Assembly (NCBI GenBank): GCA_964542255.1
Contig: CAZITV010000143.1
Coordinates: forward strand, 1 to 6,069
Direction of reading: 5' to 3'
DNA: 6,069 bases
Origin: CAYMSF01 sp964542255
GTDB taxonomy: Bacteria > Verrucomicrobiota > Lentisphaeria > Victivallales > Victivallaceae
Shown: positions 1 to 6,030 of the stretch, piece by piece
Layout: every line of letters starts with the position of its first letter
Numbering within the stretch: the first letter of the stretch is position 1
Notes under the pieces: model-generated
The model's input: only the letters and a program-made list of their open reading frames with translations
What the model was told of the DNA's origin: nothing
Databases searched by the model: none
Translations under genes and position numbers: made by a program

Positions 1-4
1 AAAT

Positions 5-499
5 TTACGGTTTAATGATTGGGGCGGCGGCAATCAGCGACTCCAGCGTGCTGTTATGGCGCGGCGGCTCCGGAATATGACTGGTGGTATTGCCGGAACC
101 AGGCATGACATTGACCTTGAACAACTTCGGGCTGGTCTGCTTCAATGTCTCCATAAAACCGGTGGCGGCATGTTCATCGCCGATATCGATTCCAGCGTGT
201 TTCAATTTAAATTCGAGATAATCGGCATCGCTGAAATTGTATTTGCTCGCGATTTGATTCACACTGCTGCGGAAACGCATTTCCAGCAATTGCGCCGCAG
301 CGGTATTTTTATCATTTTCGGCCTGAACCAGCTGCTGCTGCAATGCCTGCATGGTTTCGTTAAGTTTATGGTTAGCGCCTTCTAATTCCATAAATTCGCG
401 CTGTTTATTTTCTGGTGACCAGTCACGGATATAATTGCGTTCATCATCATTTAATGGCTGACCCGCGCCGACCTTCTGCAAAATTTCGTACCAATTCAT
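5..499 (-). CDS. Coiled-coil protein of unknown function, possibly phage-scaffold-like
   Basis: I do not recognise a characterised family for this 164-residue protein. It has no signal peptide or membrane segment and is probably cytoplasmic. Residues 1-30 are a short acidic N-terminal region starting MNWYEIL. Residues about 31-85 are rich in Glu, Gln, Leu and Ala and form a likely coiled coil. Residues about 86-128 are a compact part (KYNFSDADYLEFKLKHAGID, then FMETLKQTSPKLFK). The tail from 131 on is Pro/Gly/Ser-rich and looks disordered. A coiled coil followed by a 'LK..P.LF' motif and a flexible tail resembles phage scaffolding or minor structural proteins, but this is inferred from overall shape only. 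The ATG at 499 is preferred over an upstream in-frame TTG at 565, because AGAGGAG and AGG sit 6-10 bases before the ATG and the TTG start would overlap the best promoter. The gene diverges from the kinase gene. Any downstream operon partner lies off the left edge. Confidence 0.8.
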   Translation of the reverse strand: MNWYEILQKVGAGQPLNDDERNYIRDWSPENKQREFMELEGANHKLNETMQALQQQLVQAENDKNTAAAQLLEMRFRSSVNQIASKYNFSDADYLEFKLKHAGIDIGDEHAATGFMETLKQTSPKLFKVNVMPGSGNTTSHIPEPPRHNSTLESLIAAAPIIKP

Positions 500-505
500 T
501 ATAAA

Positions 506-516
506 CCTGCTCCTCT
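506..516 (-). promoter_or_regulatory. Ribosome binding site of the coiled-coil gene
   Basis: Read on the minus strand this is AGAGGAGCAGG. It offers AGAGGAG ending 10 bases, and AGG ending 6 bases, before the ATG at 499. It decides the start in favour of that ATG over the in-frame TTG at 565. Confidence 0.7.
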
Positions 517-529
517 CTTTACAATTTGA

Positions 530-559
530 ATTACTCTGCAATCTTACGCATTTTGTCAA
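530..559 (-). promoter_or_regulatory. Candidate sigma-70-type promoter of the coiled-coil gene
   Basis: On the minus strand there is a perfect -35 TTGACA (554-559), then an 18-base spacer, then a weak -10 AGTAAT (530-535). Transcription would begin near 523, leaving a leader of about 24 bases that just includes the ribosome binding site. The -35 is convincing and the -10 matches poorly, so this is a candidate only. Confidence 0.4.
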
Positions 560-570
560 CCGCAATTCCG

Positions 571-576
571 TATAAT
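571..576 (+). promoter_or_regulatory. Possible -10 element upstream of the kinase gene
   Basis: A perfect TATAAT hexamer lies on the plus strand in the divergent spacer, but no good -35 sits 16-18 bases upstream and there is no extended -10 TG. If used, transcription would start near 583. The kinase mRNA would then have a leader of more than 300 bases running through the whole palindromic repeat. An AT-rich spacer can produce such a match by chance. Confidence 0.18.
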
Positions 577-650
577 AAATCTGTAAATGGAATTGTAATT
601 AGTATTTTAACGATGATTGAGTATATTTATCTGTGATACCAAATATTAGA

Positions 651-825
651 CTCTAGAGCTAATTTCAAAACTCTTTTGAGATTTTTGCATCTTTTTCGGT
701 TTTTTGGCGACTTAAGCTCATCTTGAGTAGCGCTGCTACACTTGATTTCGCTTAAATACGTCAAAAACTTCGAAAAATCCTACAAAACTCAATTCAAAAA
801 TAGTTTTGCAATTACCTCTCTAGAG
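651..825. repeat. Imperfect palindromic (MITE/REP-like) repeat bounded by CTCTAGAG
   Basis: The 8-base palindrome CTCTAGAG occurs at 651-658 and 818-825. Just inside, TAATTTCAAAACTCT (660-674) is matched in inverted orientation at 800-814 with 13 of 15 bases identical. The complementarity continues, with mismatches and small gaps, through T-rich (left) and A-rich (right) arms to the centre. There TTAAGC (712-717) pairs with GCTTAA (750-755), and GTAGC (727-731) pairs with GCTAC (735-739) around a three-base loop. As single-stranded DNA or RNA the unit could fold into one long imperfect hairpin. It encodes no protein. Non-autonomous palindromic elements of this size and plan are known in many bacteria as MITEs or REP/ERIC-like repeats. 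Family membership is inferred, because only this one complete copy is visible. Confidence 0.65.
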
Positions 826-877
826 CTAATTTCAAAACTCTTTTGATACTGCTGCGTCTTTTTCTAGTTTTTTGACG
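818..877 (+). repeat. Partial second copy of the palindromic repeat (direct repeat of 651-709)
   Basis: The first 29 bases (818-846) are identical to 651-679. The rest aligns imperfectly with 680-709, sharing TGC.TCTTTTTC and TTTTTTG.CG with one single-base offset. The copy stops before the central palindrome and the inverted right arm, about 30 bases before the kinase start codon. It shares the CTCTAGAG at 818-825 with the right end of the full unit, so the two copies are joined end to end. It could be a truncated tandem copy or the decayed left half of an adjacent element. Confidence 0.7.
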
Positions 878-894
878 CCGCAAGAAATAAAAAT

Positions 895-898
895 GAGG
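895..898 (+). promoter_or_regulatory. Ribosome binding site of the hybrid kinase gene
   Basis: GAGG lies 11 bases before the ATG at 910, which is slightly long but workable. The next in-frame Met codon (residue 8, at 931) has no purine-rich site before it, so 910 is the better start. Confidence 0.5.
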
Positions 899-909
899 TT
901 ATAATAGCG

Positions 910-3900
910 ATGAATTGGTTTTCATTACAGATGGATTACATCTATTTTTGCTCTGGAATAAGCTTCTTACTTCTCGCCATGATTGCTAATCTACGCGCTC
1001 ACCGCGAAAAAATCCCGGCTTGGTCAATGCTGACTTACTCCGCTCTGGCATTCGGCTGCAGTGAATGGCTGTGCGTTCTGTCGCTGTCCTGGACTCTCCC
1101 GGCAATGAATATAACGCTTTCGGCGCTCCGCCTGTTTTCGCTGGTTTGCCTCTTTGAATTTGGAAGACGAATGCTGCTAATCCGCAACGGCAAAAGTTTC
1201 GGCGCGTGGATAAATATTCCCATCGCCGCATTTACGGGAATCGGCGCGTGTTACGGTATCAATGGATTTGACCTTTCTACCGGGCTGATGTTCGGTCTGC
1301 CGGGCGGAATAATGGCGGCGGCGGCGCTTTGCCGTTACCGGGGTCTGTTTCGGCCGGGAAGCCGTTATTTATTTATCGCGGCGGCGGCGCTGCTGGTCTA
1401 TGGCATTTTGTCCACGGTATCGCTGCCGGTAAATCTTTTCCCGGCAACACTGTATAATCAAACTCTGCTGGCAAAATGGACTGGCATTCCAATAGAATTA
1501 TGGCGTTGTATGCTCTGCATGGCAACCGCTCTGGCGCTTTGGCGCGATTACGCCATCGCTCACTCTATGCCCAAATTATACCGCCGTGAACTGTTGTGGT
1601 TCAGCGCCGCCGTTCTGATTACTGCCGGCGGCTGGATGGTTACCGAATGGAGCGGACGGGCCGCGGAACAAGAGAAAAAACAGGACTTGGTCCGTTTCAA
1701 TGAATCAATGGTTTCGGCCATAGGCGCTGAAGAGTTGAGCAAACTTTCCGGCAGTCCAATGGATAAATACAATCCTGATTACAAGCGGCTGCAGAACAAA
1801 ATAGCCGCCATCGGCAGCGCCGATAAGGCCATTGATTACATCTATATGATGGGCAAAAAACCAGATGGAAAAATATTTTTTTATTTGGACTGCGACACCA
1901 AACCCGGAAAAAATACGGTTAAGCCGCCGGCAGAACCCGGTGACATTTACGACGGACCTTTTCCCGGGTTAAGCGAAATGTTCACCACCGGCAAGGCGTT
2001 TTCTGAAGGCCCATCCGGCGATGAATGGGGAATTTTTGTCTCTGCTGTAGCTCCGGTCCGTCTTTCCGGCAGCGACAACGTTTTTGCGGCGCTGGGAGTT
2101 GACTTTGGCTTCGCCTACTGGCAGCGGCTGATTTACGCACGCCGGCTGTTATCGGTGCTTTTTGTGATAGTTATCGTTACGCTGATGATGGTGTTTTCAC
2201 TGTATCGTCAACATCAAAGCGAATTATATTCCACGCTAATGAGCAAACATCAGGAACAGCTCTTTTTAGTGGATAACATCCCGAGCCAGATTTGGTTTTT
2301 GAAAGACATCAACTGTTACGGTGCAGTGAACGCCGCTCACTTAAACTTTTTGGGAATATCCCGCGAACAACTCGAAAACCAGCCGCTGCCGCCCGAAGTA
2401 AATAATGACGCGGCAAAGCTGCTGCTGGCTGGCAATAACGCCGTATTCAACGCCAAAACTCAACTCCGCGAACAACTCACGCTGCCCGACGCGCGCGGCA
2501 ATCAGCGCCTGCTGCATATTGTCCGGACACCACTGCTCGGCGCCAATGGTGAAGTACGGTATGTGATTTGTACCGCCGAAGATATCAGCGTCTTTGATGC
2601 GGCCAAAAAACAACTGCAGGAGGAACAGGAATTTTCACAGTTGATTGTTGCTTCGGCACTGGTTGGAATTATCGTCTATAATGCTGAAAGCGGGCTGCGG
2701 GTTTTTTCCAACCCGCAGGCAGAACAAATGTTCGCCCAGCATCCCAAACTAAACTACCGCAATTTCCGTGAAAATCCGTATTGGCGCGAAACCGGCACGA
2801 TGGAAATCGCGGAGCAGGTGATTAAAACAGGCACATCCAGACAAATTAGCGGGCGGGTTTGCCTCGACGCTGGAGCGGAAATGTGGTTTGAAGGCAACAT
2901 ATCGCTGTTCCATTATAATGGCTACCCCCATCTGCTGGTGGTAATCCGCGATATAACCGAAATGGTGAACGCCGAGTCAACCATGCTGCTGCAAAATACG
3001 ATGCTGGAATCGTTAAAAGATGCCTCTATGGATGGAATATTAATGATTTCTCCGGAGAAAAAAATCATTGCCGCAAATCGCCGTTTAAGTGAACTGTGGA
3101 ATGCTGCTGATGCCGTGACGGCCAACGATTACGAACAACTGCTCCAACGTATCGTCGGGCAACTTGCTGAACCGGAACAACTGACAGCAGCGCTGGCTGA
3201 AAACCGCGCCAGTATAATTGGTGAACTATTTTTGAAGGATACACGAATTTTTGAATGCTATATTTCTCCGGTAACCGGGACTAACAACACCAGCTTCGGT
3301 TTAGCCTGTTTCTTCCGCGATATCACCCAGCGCAAACGCAATGAGGAGGAATTGCTGCGGGCAAAAGCCAGAACTGACGCATCAAACCAGCAGCTGCAGT
3401 ATGCCGTTGCCCGTGCCAACCAGCTGGTCTTTGATGCACAGGCCGGCAACCGTGCTAAAAGTGAATTTCTCGCCACCGTCAGCCATGAAATCCGCACCCC
3501 GATGAACGGTATCATCGGGATGACCGGGTTGCTGCAGGAAACCGAGCTGAACACTGAACAGCGTGAATATGTTGATACCGTCTGGAAGAGCGCGGAAACG
3601 CTGCTTGCCGTGGTCAACAGTATTCTGGATTTCTCCAAACTGGACAACAATCAACTGAAGTTAAGCAAGGGCAATTTTAATCTACAGGAAATGATTTCCG
3701 AACTTACCGGGTTAATGACGATGGTAGCGACAGAAAAACAACTGGAAATGCTTTGTTTAATTGCGCCGGATGTTCCGGCAGCGGCATCCGGTGATTCCGG
3801 GAGACTGCGCCAAATCATCTTTAATTTACTCGATAATGCTATAAAATTTACCGATGCCGGTACCGTTGCCATTCACTTTCAGATTGAAAACAAGACGCTG

Positions 3901-4584
3901 CGCGATTTTACGCTCCGTGTTGAAGTCGTTGACAGCGGCATCGGCATCGCCGAAGATAAACGGCACCTGCTCTTTCAGCCGTTCTCTCAAACCGATTCTG
4001 CCAGTGCCTACGCCAGAAAATATTGCGGTACCGGTCTTGGTTTGATCATCGCCCAAAAACTGGTATCGCTGATGAATGGGGAAATCGGTGTGGACAGCGA
4101 ACCGGGCAAAGGCTCAAAATTCTGGTTCACCGCAAAGCTGCAACTCTGGGATAACTCGCTCCCGGCCGCATCAATATCGACGGCAAACAAAGAATTGTCA
4201 AAAGCCGCGGCAAAGCAACATAACATCTTAATTGTTGAAGATAATCTGCAGAACCAGCAGGTGGCAATCGAAATACTCAAACTCAACGGCTACTCTTATG
4301 CCGCCGTCAGCAGTGGCAAAGAGGCCATCAACTACCTGGAAAACAACAGTTGTGACCTGGTCATTATGGATGTGCAAATGCCGGAGATGAGCGGCATCAC
4401 CACCACAGAAATTATCCGCGCCAGCACTAAGGTAAAAAACTCCAAAATCCCCATCATCGCCCTGACCGCCTGTGCCGATAACGAAAACTGCAAAAAATGC
4501 ATGAACGCCGGAATGAATGACTATTTCCTCAAACCCATCACGCCAAACGCACTTAACTCTGCCATCAAAAAATGGCTGGCATAA
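910..4584 (+). CDS. Membrane-bound hybrid histidine kinase (8 TM, Cache-like, TM, 3 PAS, HisKA, HATPase, receiver)
   Basis: This 1224-residue sensor autophosphorylates on His859 and should pass the phosphoryl group to its own receiver Asp1154. Eight hydrophobic spans lie at about 11-28, 38-59, 67-88, 99-117, 123-141, 151-172, 196-211 and 228-247. Basic clusters in alternate loops (RAHREK, GRRML, CRYRGLFR, PKLYRRE) predict an outward N-terminus. Residues about 250-408 form an extracytoplasmic Cache/PDC-like sensor (YIYMM, FFYLDCD, DEWGIFVSAVAPV, AALGVDFG), followed by a ninth span at 413-432. No HAMP domain is seen. Three PAS domains follow at about 448-560, 572-685 and 695-808, then a coiled linker. 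The HisKA H-box is SHEIRTP (858-864). ATPase motifs are N972/N976, DSGIGI (1008-1013), the F-box around F1022/F1025 and GTGLGL (1040-1045). The receiver (about 1104-1222) has E1110/D1111, D1154, T1186 and K1208. There is no C-terminal Hpt or DNA-binding output domain, so a separate partner is needed. The ligand cannot be told from sequence. Confidence 0.96.
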   Translation: MNWFSLQMDYIYFCSGISFLLLAMIANLRAHREKIPAWSMLTYSALAFGCSEWLCVLSLSWTLPAMNITLSALRLFSLVCLFEFGRRMLLIRNGKSFGAWINIPIAAFTGIGACYGINGFDLSTGLMFGLPGGIMAAAALCRYRGLFRPGSRYLFIAAAALLVYGILSTVSLPVNLFPATLYNQTLLAKWTGIPIELWRCMLCMATALALWRDYAIAHSMPKLYRRELLWFSAAVLITAGGWMVTEWSGRAAEQEKKQDLVRFNESMVSAIGAEELSKLSGSPMDKYNPDYKRLQNKIAAIGSADKAIDYIYMMGKKPDGKIFFYLDCDTKPGKNTVKPPAEPGDIYDGPFPGLSEMFTTGKAFSEGPSGDEWGIFVSAVAPVRLSGSDNVFAALGVDFGFAYWQRLIYARRLLSVLFVIVIVTLMMVFSLYRQHQSELYSTLMSKHQEQLFLVDNIPSQIWFLKDINCYGAVNAAHLNFLGISREQLENQPLPPEVNNDAAKLLLAGNNAVFNAKTQLREQLTLPDARGNQRLLHIVRTPLLGANGEVRYVICTAEDISVFDAAKKQLQEEQEFSQLIVASALVGIIVYNAESGLRVFSNPQAEQMFAQHPKLNYRNFRENPYWRETGTMEIAEQVIKTGTSRQISGRVCLDAGAEMWFEGNISLFHYNGYPHLLVVIRDITEMVNAESTMLLQNTMLESLKDASMDGILMISPEKKIIAANRRLSELWNAADAVTANDYEQLLQRIVGQLAEPEQLTAALAENRASIIGELFLKDTRIFECYISPVTGTNNTSFGLACFFRDITQRKRNEEELLRAKARTDASNQQLQYAVARANQLVFDAQAGNRAKSEFLATVSHEIRTPMNGIIGMTGLLQETELNTEQREYVDTVWKSAETLLAVVNSILDFSKLDNNQLKLSKGNFNLQEMISELTGLMTMVATEKQLEMLCLIAPDVPAAASGDSGRLRQIIFNLLDNAIKFTDAGTVAIHFQIENKTLRDFTLRVEVVDSGIGIAEDKRHLLFQPFSQTDSASAYARKYCGTGLGLIIAQKLVSLMNGEIGVDSEPGKGSKFWFTAKLQLWDNSLPAASISTANKELSKAAAKQHNILIVEDNLQNQQVAIEILKLNGYSYAAVSSGKEAINYLENNSCDLVIMDVQMPEMSGITTTEIIRASTKVKNSKIPIIALTACADNENCKKCMNAGMNDYFLKPITPNALNSAIKKWLA

Positions 4585-4685
4585 TACTTTGGAAAATATC
4601 CTAGTGTGACGTGAGGAATAAGGAGTAGAAAAATATCCAATATCCCGTTCTTCTAATTATACCACCCACTCGATCTGCGAAAGCA

Positions 4686-4724
4686 CCACTATTTTAAAAT
4701 CGGCTAACTGGCTTTAAATAGTGG
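4686..4724. terminator. Hairpin at the convergent gene ends, possible bidirectional terminator
   Basis: CCACTATTTTAAA (4686-4698) pairs with TTTAAATAGTGG (4713-4724), giving about 12 base pairs with one bulged base and a 14-base loop. It lies where the kinase and transporter genes converge, 102 bases past the kinase stop, and it contains the transporter stop codon (4694-4696). Neither strand shows a clean T-run after the stem, so it is not a textbook intrinsic terminator. It could instead protect mRNA 3' ends. The rest of the spacer (4585-4685) holds nothing recognisable. Confidence 0.4.
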
Positions 4725-5848
4725 ACTCTAGCCTGAACGATGGCAACGATAAACACCAGAATGGCGACAAGGGTGAACGGGACGCTTGGGTTGGTTTTGT
4801 CGGCGATGATGCCGCCGGCGATGGGTCCGATAATAGAGGCAACGCCAACGATGGCTTCATTAATCGAGACATATCTTGAACTTTTCGTCGGGTGCACCAG
4901 CGAGTGGAAAACTAAATAAAAGAAAAACATCCCAGAGTATATCCCGTAAAGCAATGCGGCAATATAAAACGTTCCAGGTTGTGCGCCAATGCTAAACAGC
5001 AGCAGGCCAAGTACTCCGGACAGCGTAAGCAAACTTACCGGCAATGGACGGTACATCCACGTTTTGCTGCGGATAAAACACAATCCTGCTACCGCCTGCG
5101 TAAAGCTGACAATCGCCAAAACAACGCCTTGATCAATTTTAGAGAGCTTGAGTATCTCGGCATTCACAGGAAATAGCGACCTAACCAGGGCAACCGTAAT
5201 GCAGCCAACCCCGGCGGCAAGCCAACCCAGCCATGCCAAATCCGGCATTTTAGTAAAATCTTCCTTTGCCGTTATTTTTGCGGTAATGGCGCTGTAATGA
5301 TGCTGATGCACATATTTATTTAGTGTCCACACGCCGTATGCGATACCCAATCCCAGCAGAGCATTCAACCCGTGACACCACTGCCAGCCGAATTGCCAGA
5401 GATAACCGCTGACAAATGGCCCGCACGCCATCCCCATGCTCCATGAGAAAGTATAAAGTGCCGTGGAACGAATCACGCTGCTTGAACCATCATGCCCCAG
5501 CGATTTCATAAATATCTGGAATGGGGTGAAGAAAAACGCCGTCGTCACGCCCATTAATGCTATCCATAAATATTGCGCGTCCAACTGTGGAAAAATGATA
5601 AAACAAAATGATAACAACACTATCCCGAAACCGGAAAAAATAATTATTTTTGCCGCATTATTTTGGTTTACCTTTTTCCCAGCCCAGATGGAGCAAAACG
5701 AATAGACTAACGCCCACGTTGCCATTACTCCTGTAACCGTCAAAGAACTGGCGTTACTCTCGGAATACCGCACCGCGGTGACAAAGAAAAAAGTTCCTGC
5801 CACCATATCCATCATCGCCGGAAATAAATAGACCAATAAACGAATCAT
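4694..5848 (-). CDS. Major facilitator superfamily (MFS) transporter, substrate unknown
   Basis: This 384-residue inner-membrane protein has twelve predicted spans, at about 4-24, 39-57, 67-87, 93-115, 128-150, 158-177, 206-225, 238-258, 268-287, 292-317, 330-350 and 356-375. The longer loop at 178-205 between spans 6 and 7 is the usual join between the two MFS halves. Span 5 ends in ACGPFVSGYLWQFGWQWCHG, which resembles the MFS 'GP..G' motif C region. GPIAGGIIADK (341-351) at the end of span 11 is also typical. The span 2-3 loop (AGKKVNQNNAAK) is only a loose version of the conserved MFS loop. D14 in span 1 and E331 at span 11 are membrane-embedded acids that could couple protons (inference). 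The ATG at 5848 is preferred over an in-frame TTG at 5887, because the protein then begins directly before span 1 and GAGAA stands five bases upstream. The size matches small MFS exporters or sugar/metabolite carriers. No neighbour indicates the substrate. Confidence 0.92.
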   Translation of the reverse strand: MIRLLVYLFPAMMDMVAGTFFFVTAVRYSESNASSLTVTGVMATWALVYSFCSIWAGKKVNQNNAAKIIIFSGFGIVLLSFCFIIFPQLDAQYLWIALMGVTTAFFFTPFQIFMKSLGHDGSSSVIRSTALYTFSWSMGMACGPFVSGYLWQFGWQWCHGLNALLGLGIAYGVWTLNKYVHQHHYSAITAKITAKEDFTKMPDLAWLGWLAAGVGCITVALVRSLFPVNAEILKLSKIDQGVVLAIVSFTQAVAGLCFIRSKTWMYRPLPVSLLTLSGVLGLLLFSIGAQPGTFYIAALLYGIYSGMFFFYLVFHSLVHPTKSSRYVSINEAIVGVASIIGPIAGGIIADKTNPSVPFTLVAILVFIVAIVQARVHYLKPVSRF

Positions 5849-5891
5849 ACCCGTTCTCAAATAAAAATTAAAAATACTAAAACACAAACTA

Positions 5892-5921
5892 TTAATATCG
5901 CATATTTTTGGCCTTTTTCAA
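5892..5921 (-). promoter_or_regulatory. Candidate promoter of the MFS transporter gene
   Basis: Read on the minus strand, TTGAAA (5916-5921) is separated by 18 bases from TATTAA (5892-5897). Transcription would start near 5885, giving a leader of about 37 bases before the ATG at 5848. It would also lie inside or beyond the alternative TTG start at 5887, which supports the ATG. Both hexamers are good but imperfect matches in an AT-rich stretch. Confidence 0.4.
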
Positions 5922-6001
5922 TTACCTGAACATCCAAGAGGCAAAATAAAACCACCCCATGCGGAATGGTTCAATCTTTCCCGCCGGCAATCGGTTTCCG
6001 G

Positions 6002-6030
6002 TTGACATTTGTCGTAATACTGAGTAGCAA
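6002..6030 (+). promoter_or_regulatory. Candidate divergent promoter for a gene beyond the right edge
   Basis: TTGACA (6002-6007) is a perfect -35 and is followed after 17 bases by TAGCAA (6025-6030), a poor -10. A short inverted repeat, GACA-TT-TGTC (6004-6013), overlaps the -35 and could be an operator. Further on, GAGGG at 6050-6054 stands five bases before a TTG at 6060, which could start a truncated plus-strand gene. Only three codons of it would be visible, so no coding feature is called. Confidence 0.25.

Larger units (their letters stand above)
500..909. other. AT-rich divergent intergenic region with repeats
   Basis: This gap of about 410 bases separates two divergently transcribed genes and contains no credible coding frame. 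The left part (500-560) holds the promoter and ribosome binding site of the coiled-coil gene. The stretch 561-650 is AT-rich and has a perfect TATAAT at 571-576 on the plus strand. The part from 651 to 877 is occupied by a palindromic repeat and a partial second copy. The last 30 bases before the kinase ATG carry its ribosome binding site. No tRNA or riboswitch is recognisable. Confidence 0.8.

Noticed and set aside
56..385. Open plus-strand frame of 109 residues
   Set aside because: It lies wholly antisense to the coiled-coil gene, has no ribosome binding site, and its translation has no recognisable domain. The minus-strand gene has a proper start and ribosome binding site.
497..565. Longer form of the coiled-coil protein starting at TTG 565
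   Set aside because: The extra residues are not domain-like, no Shine-Dalgarno precedes the TTG, and the candidate promoter -35 would fall inside the coding region. The ATG at 499 has a strong site.
900..905. Perfect TATAAT five bases before the kinase ATG, suggesting leaderless transcription
   Set aside because: No -35 lies 16-18 bases upstream (the nearest TTGACG, at 872-877, is 22 bases away), and a GAGG ribosome binding site just upstream points to a leadered mRNA.
986..4286. Numerous open minus-strand and out-of-frame stretches across the kinase gene
   Set aside because: All are antisense or alternate-frame shadows of a single intact gene with recognisable domains throughout. None has its own ribosome binding site or domain.
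4620..4625. AAGGAG Shine-Dalgarno-like sequence after the kinase stop codon
   Set aside because: No start codon follows at a usable distance and no frame opens before the convergent transporter gene. It is probably chance, or at most a relic.
4590..4654. Short repeated strings (AAAATATCC twice) in the convergent spacer
   Set aside because: Only about nine AT-rich bases, two copies and no regular spacing, so a CRISPR or iteron array is not supported.
4979..5705. Plus-strand open frames of 65 and 80 residues within the transporter
   Set aside because: They are antisense to well-formed membrane spans and show no features of their own.
5846..5887. Longer form of the transporter starting at TTG 5887
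   Set aside because: It adds 13 residues before the first span without a ribosome binding site. The TTG sits about at the predicted transcription start.
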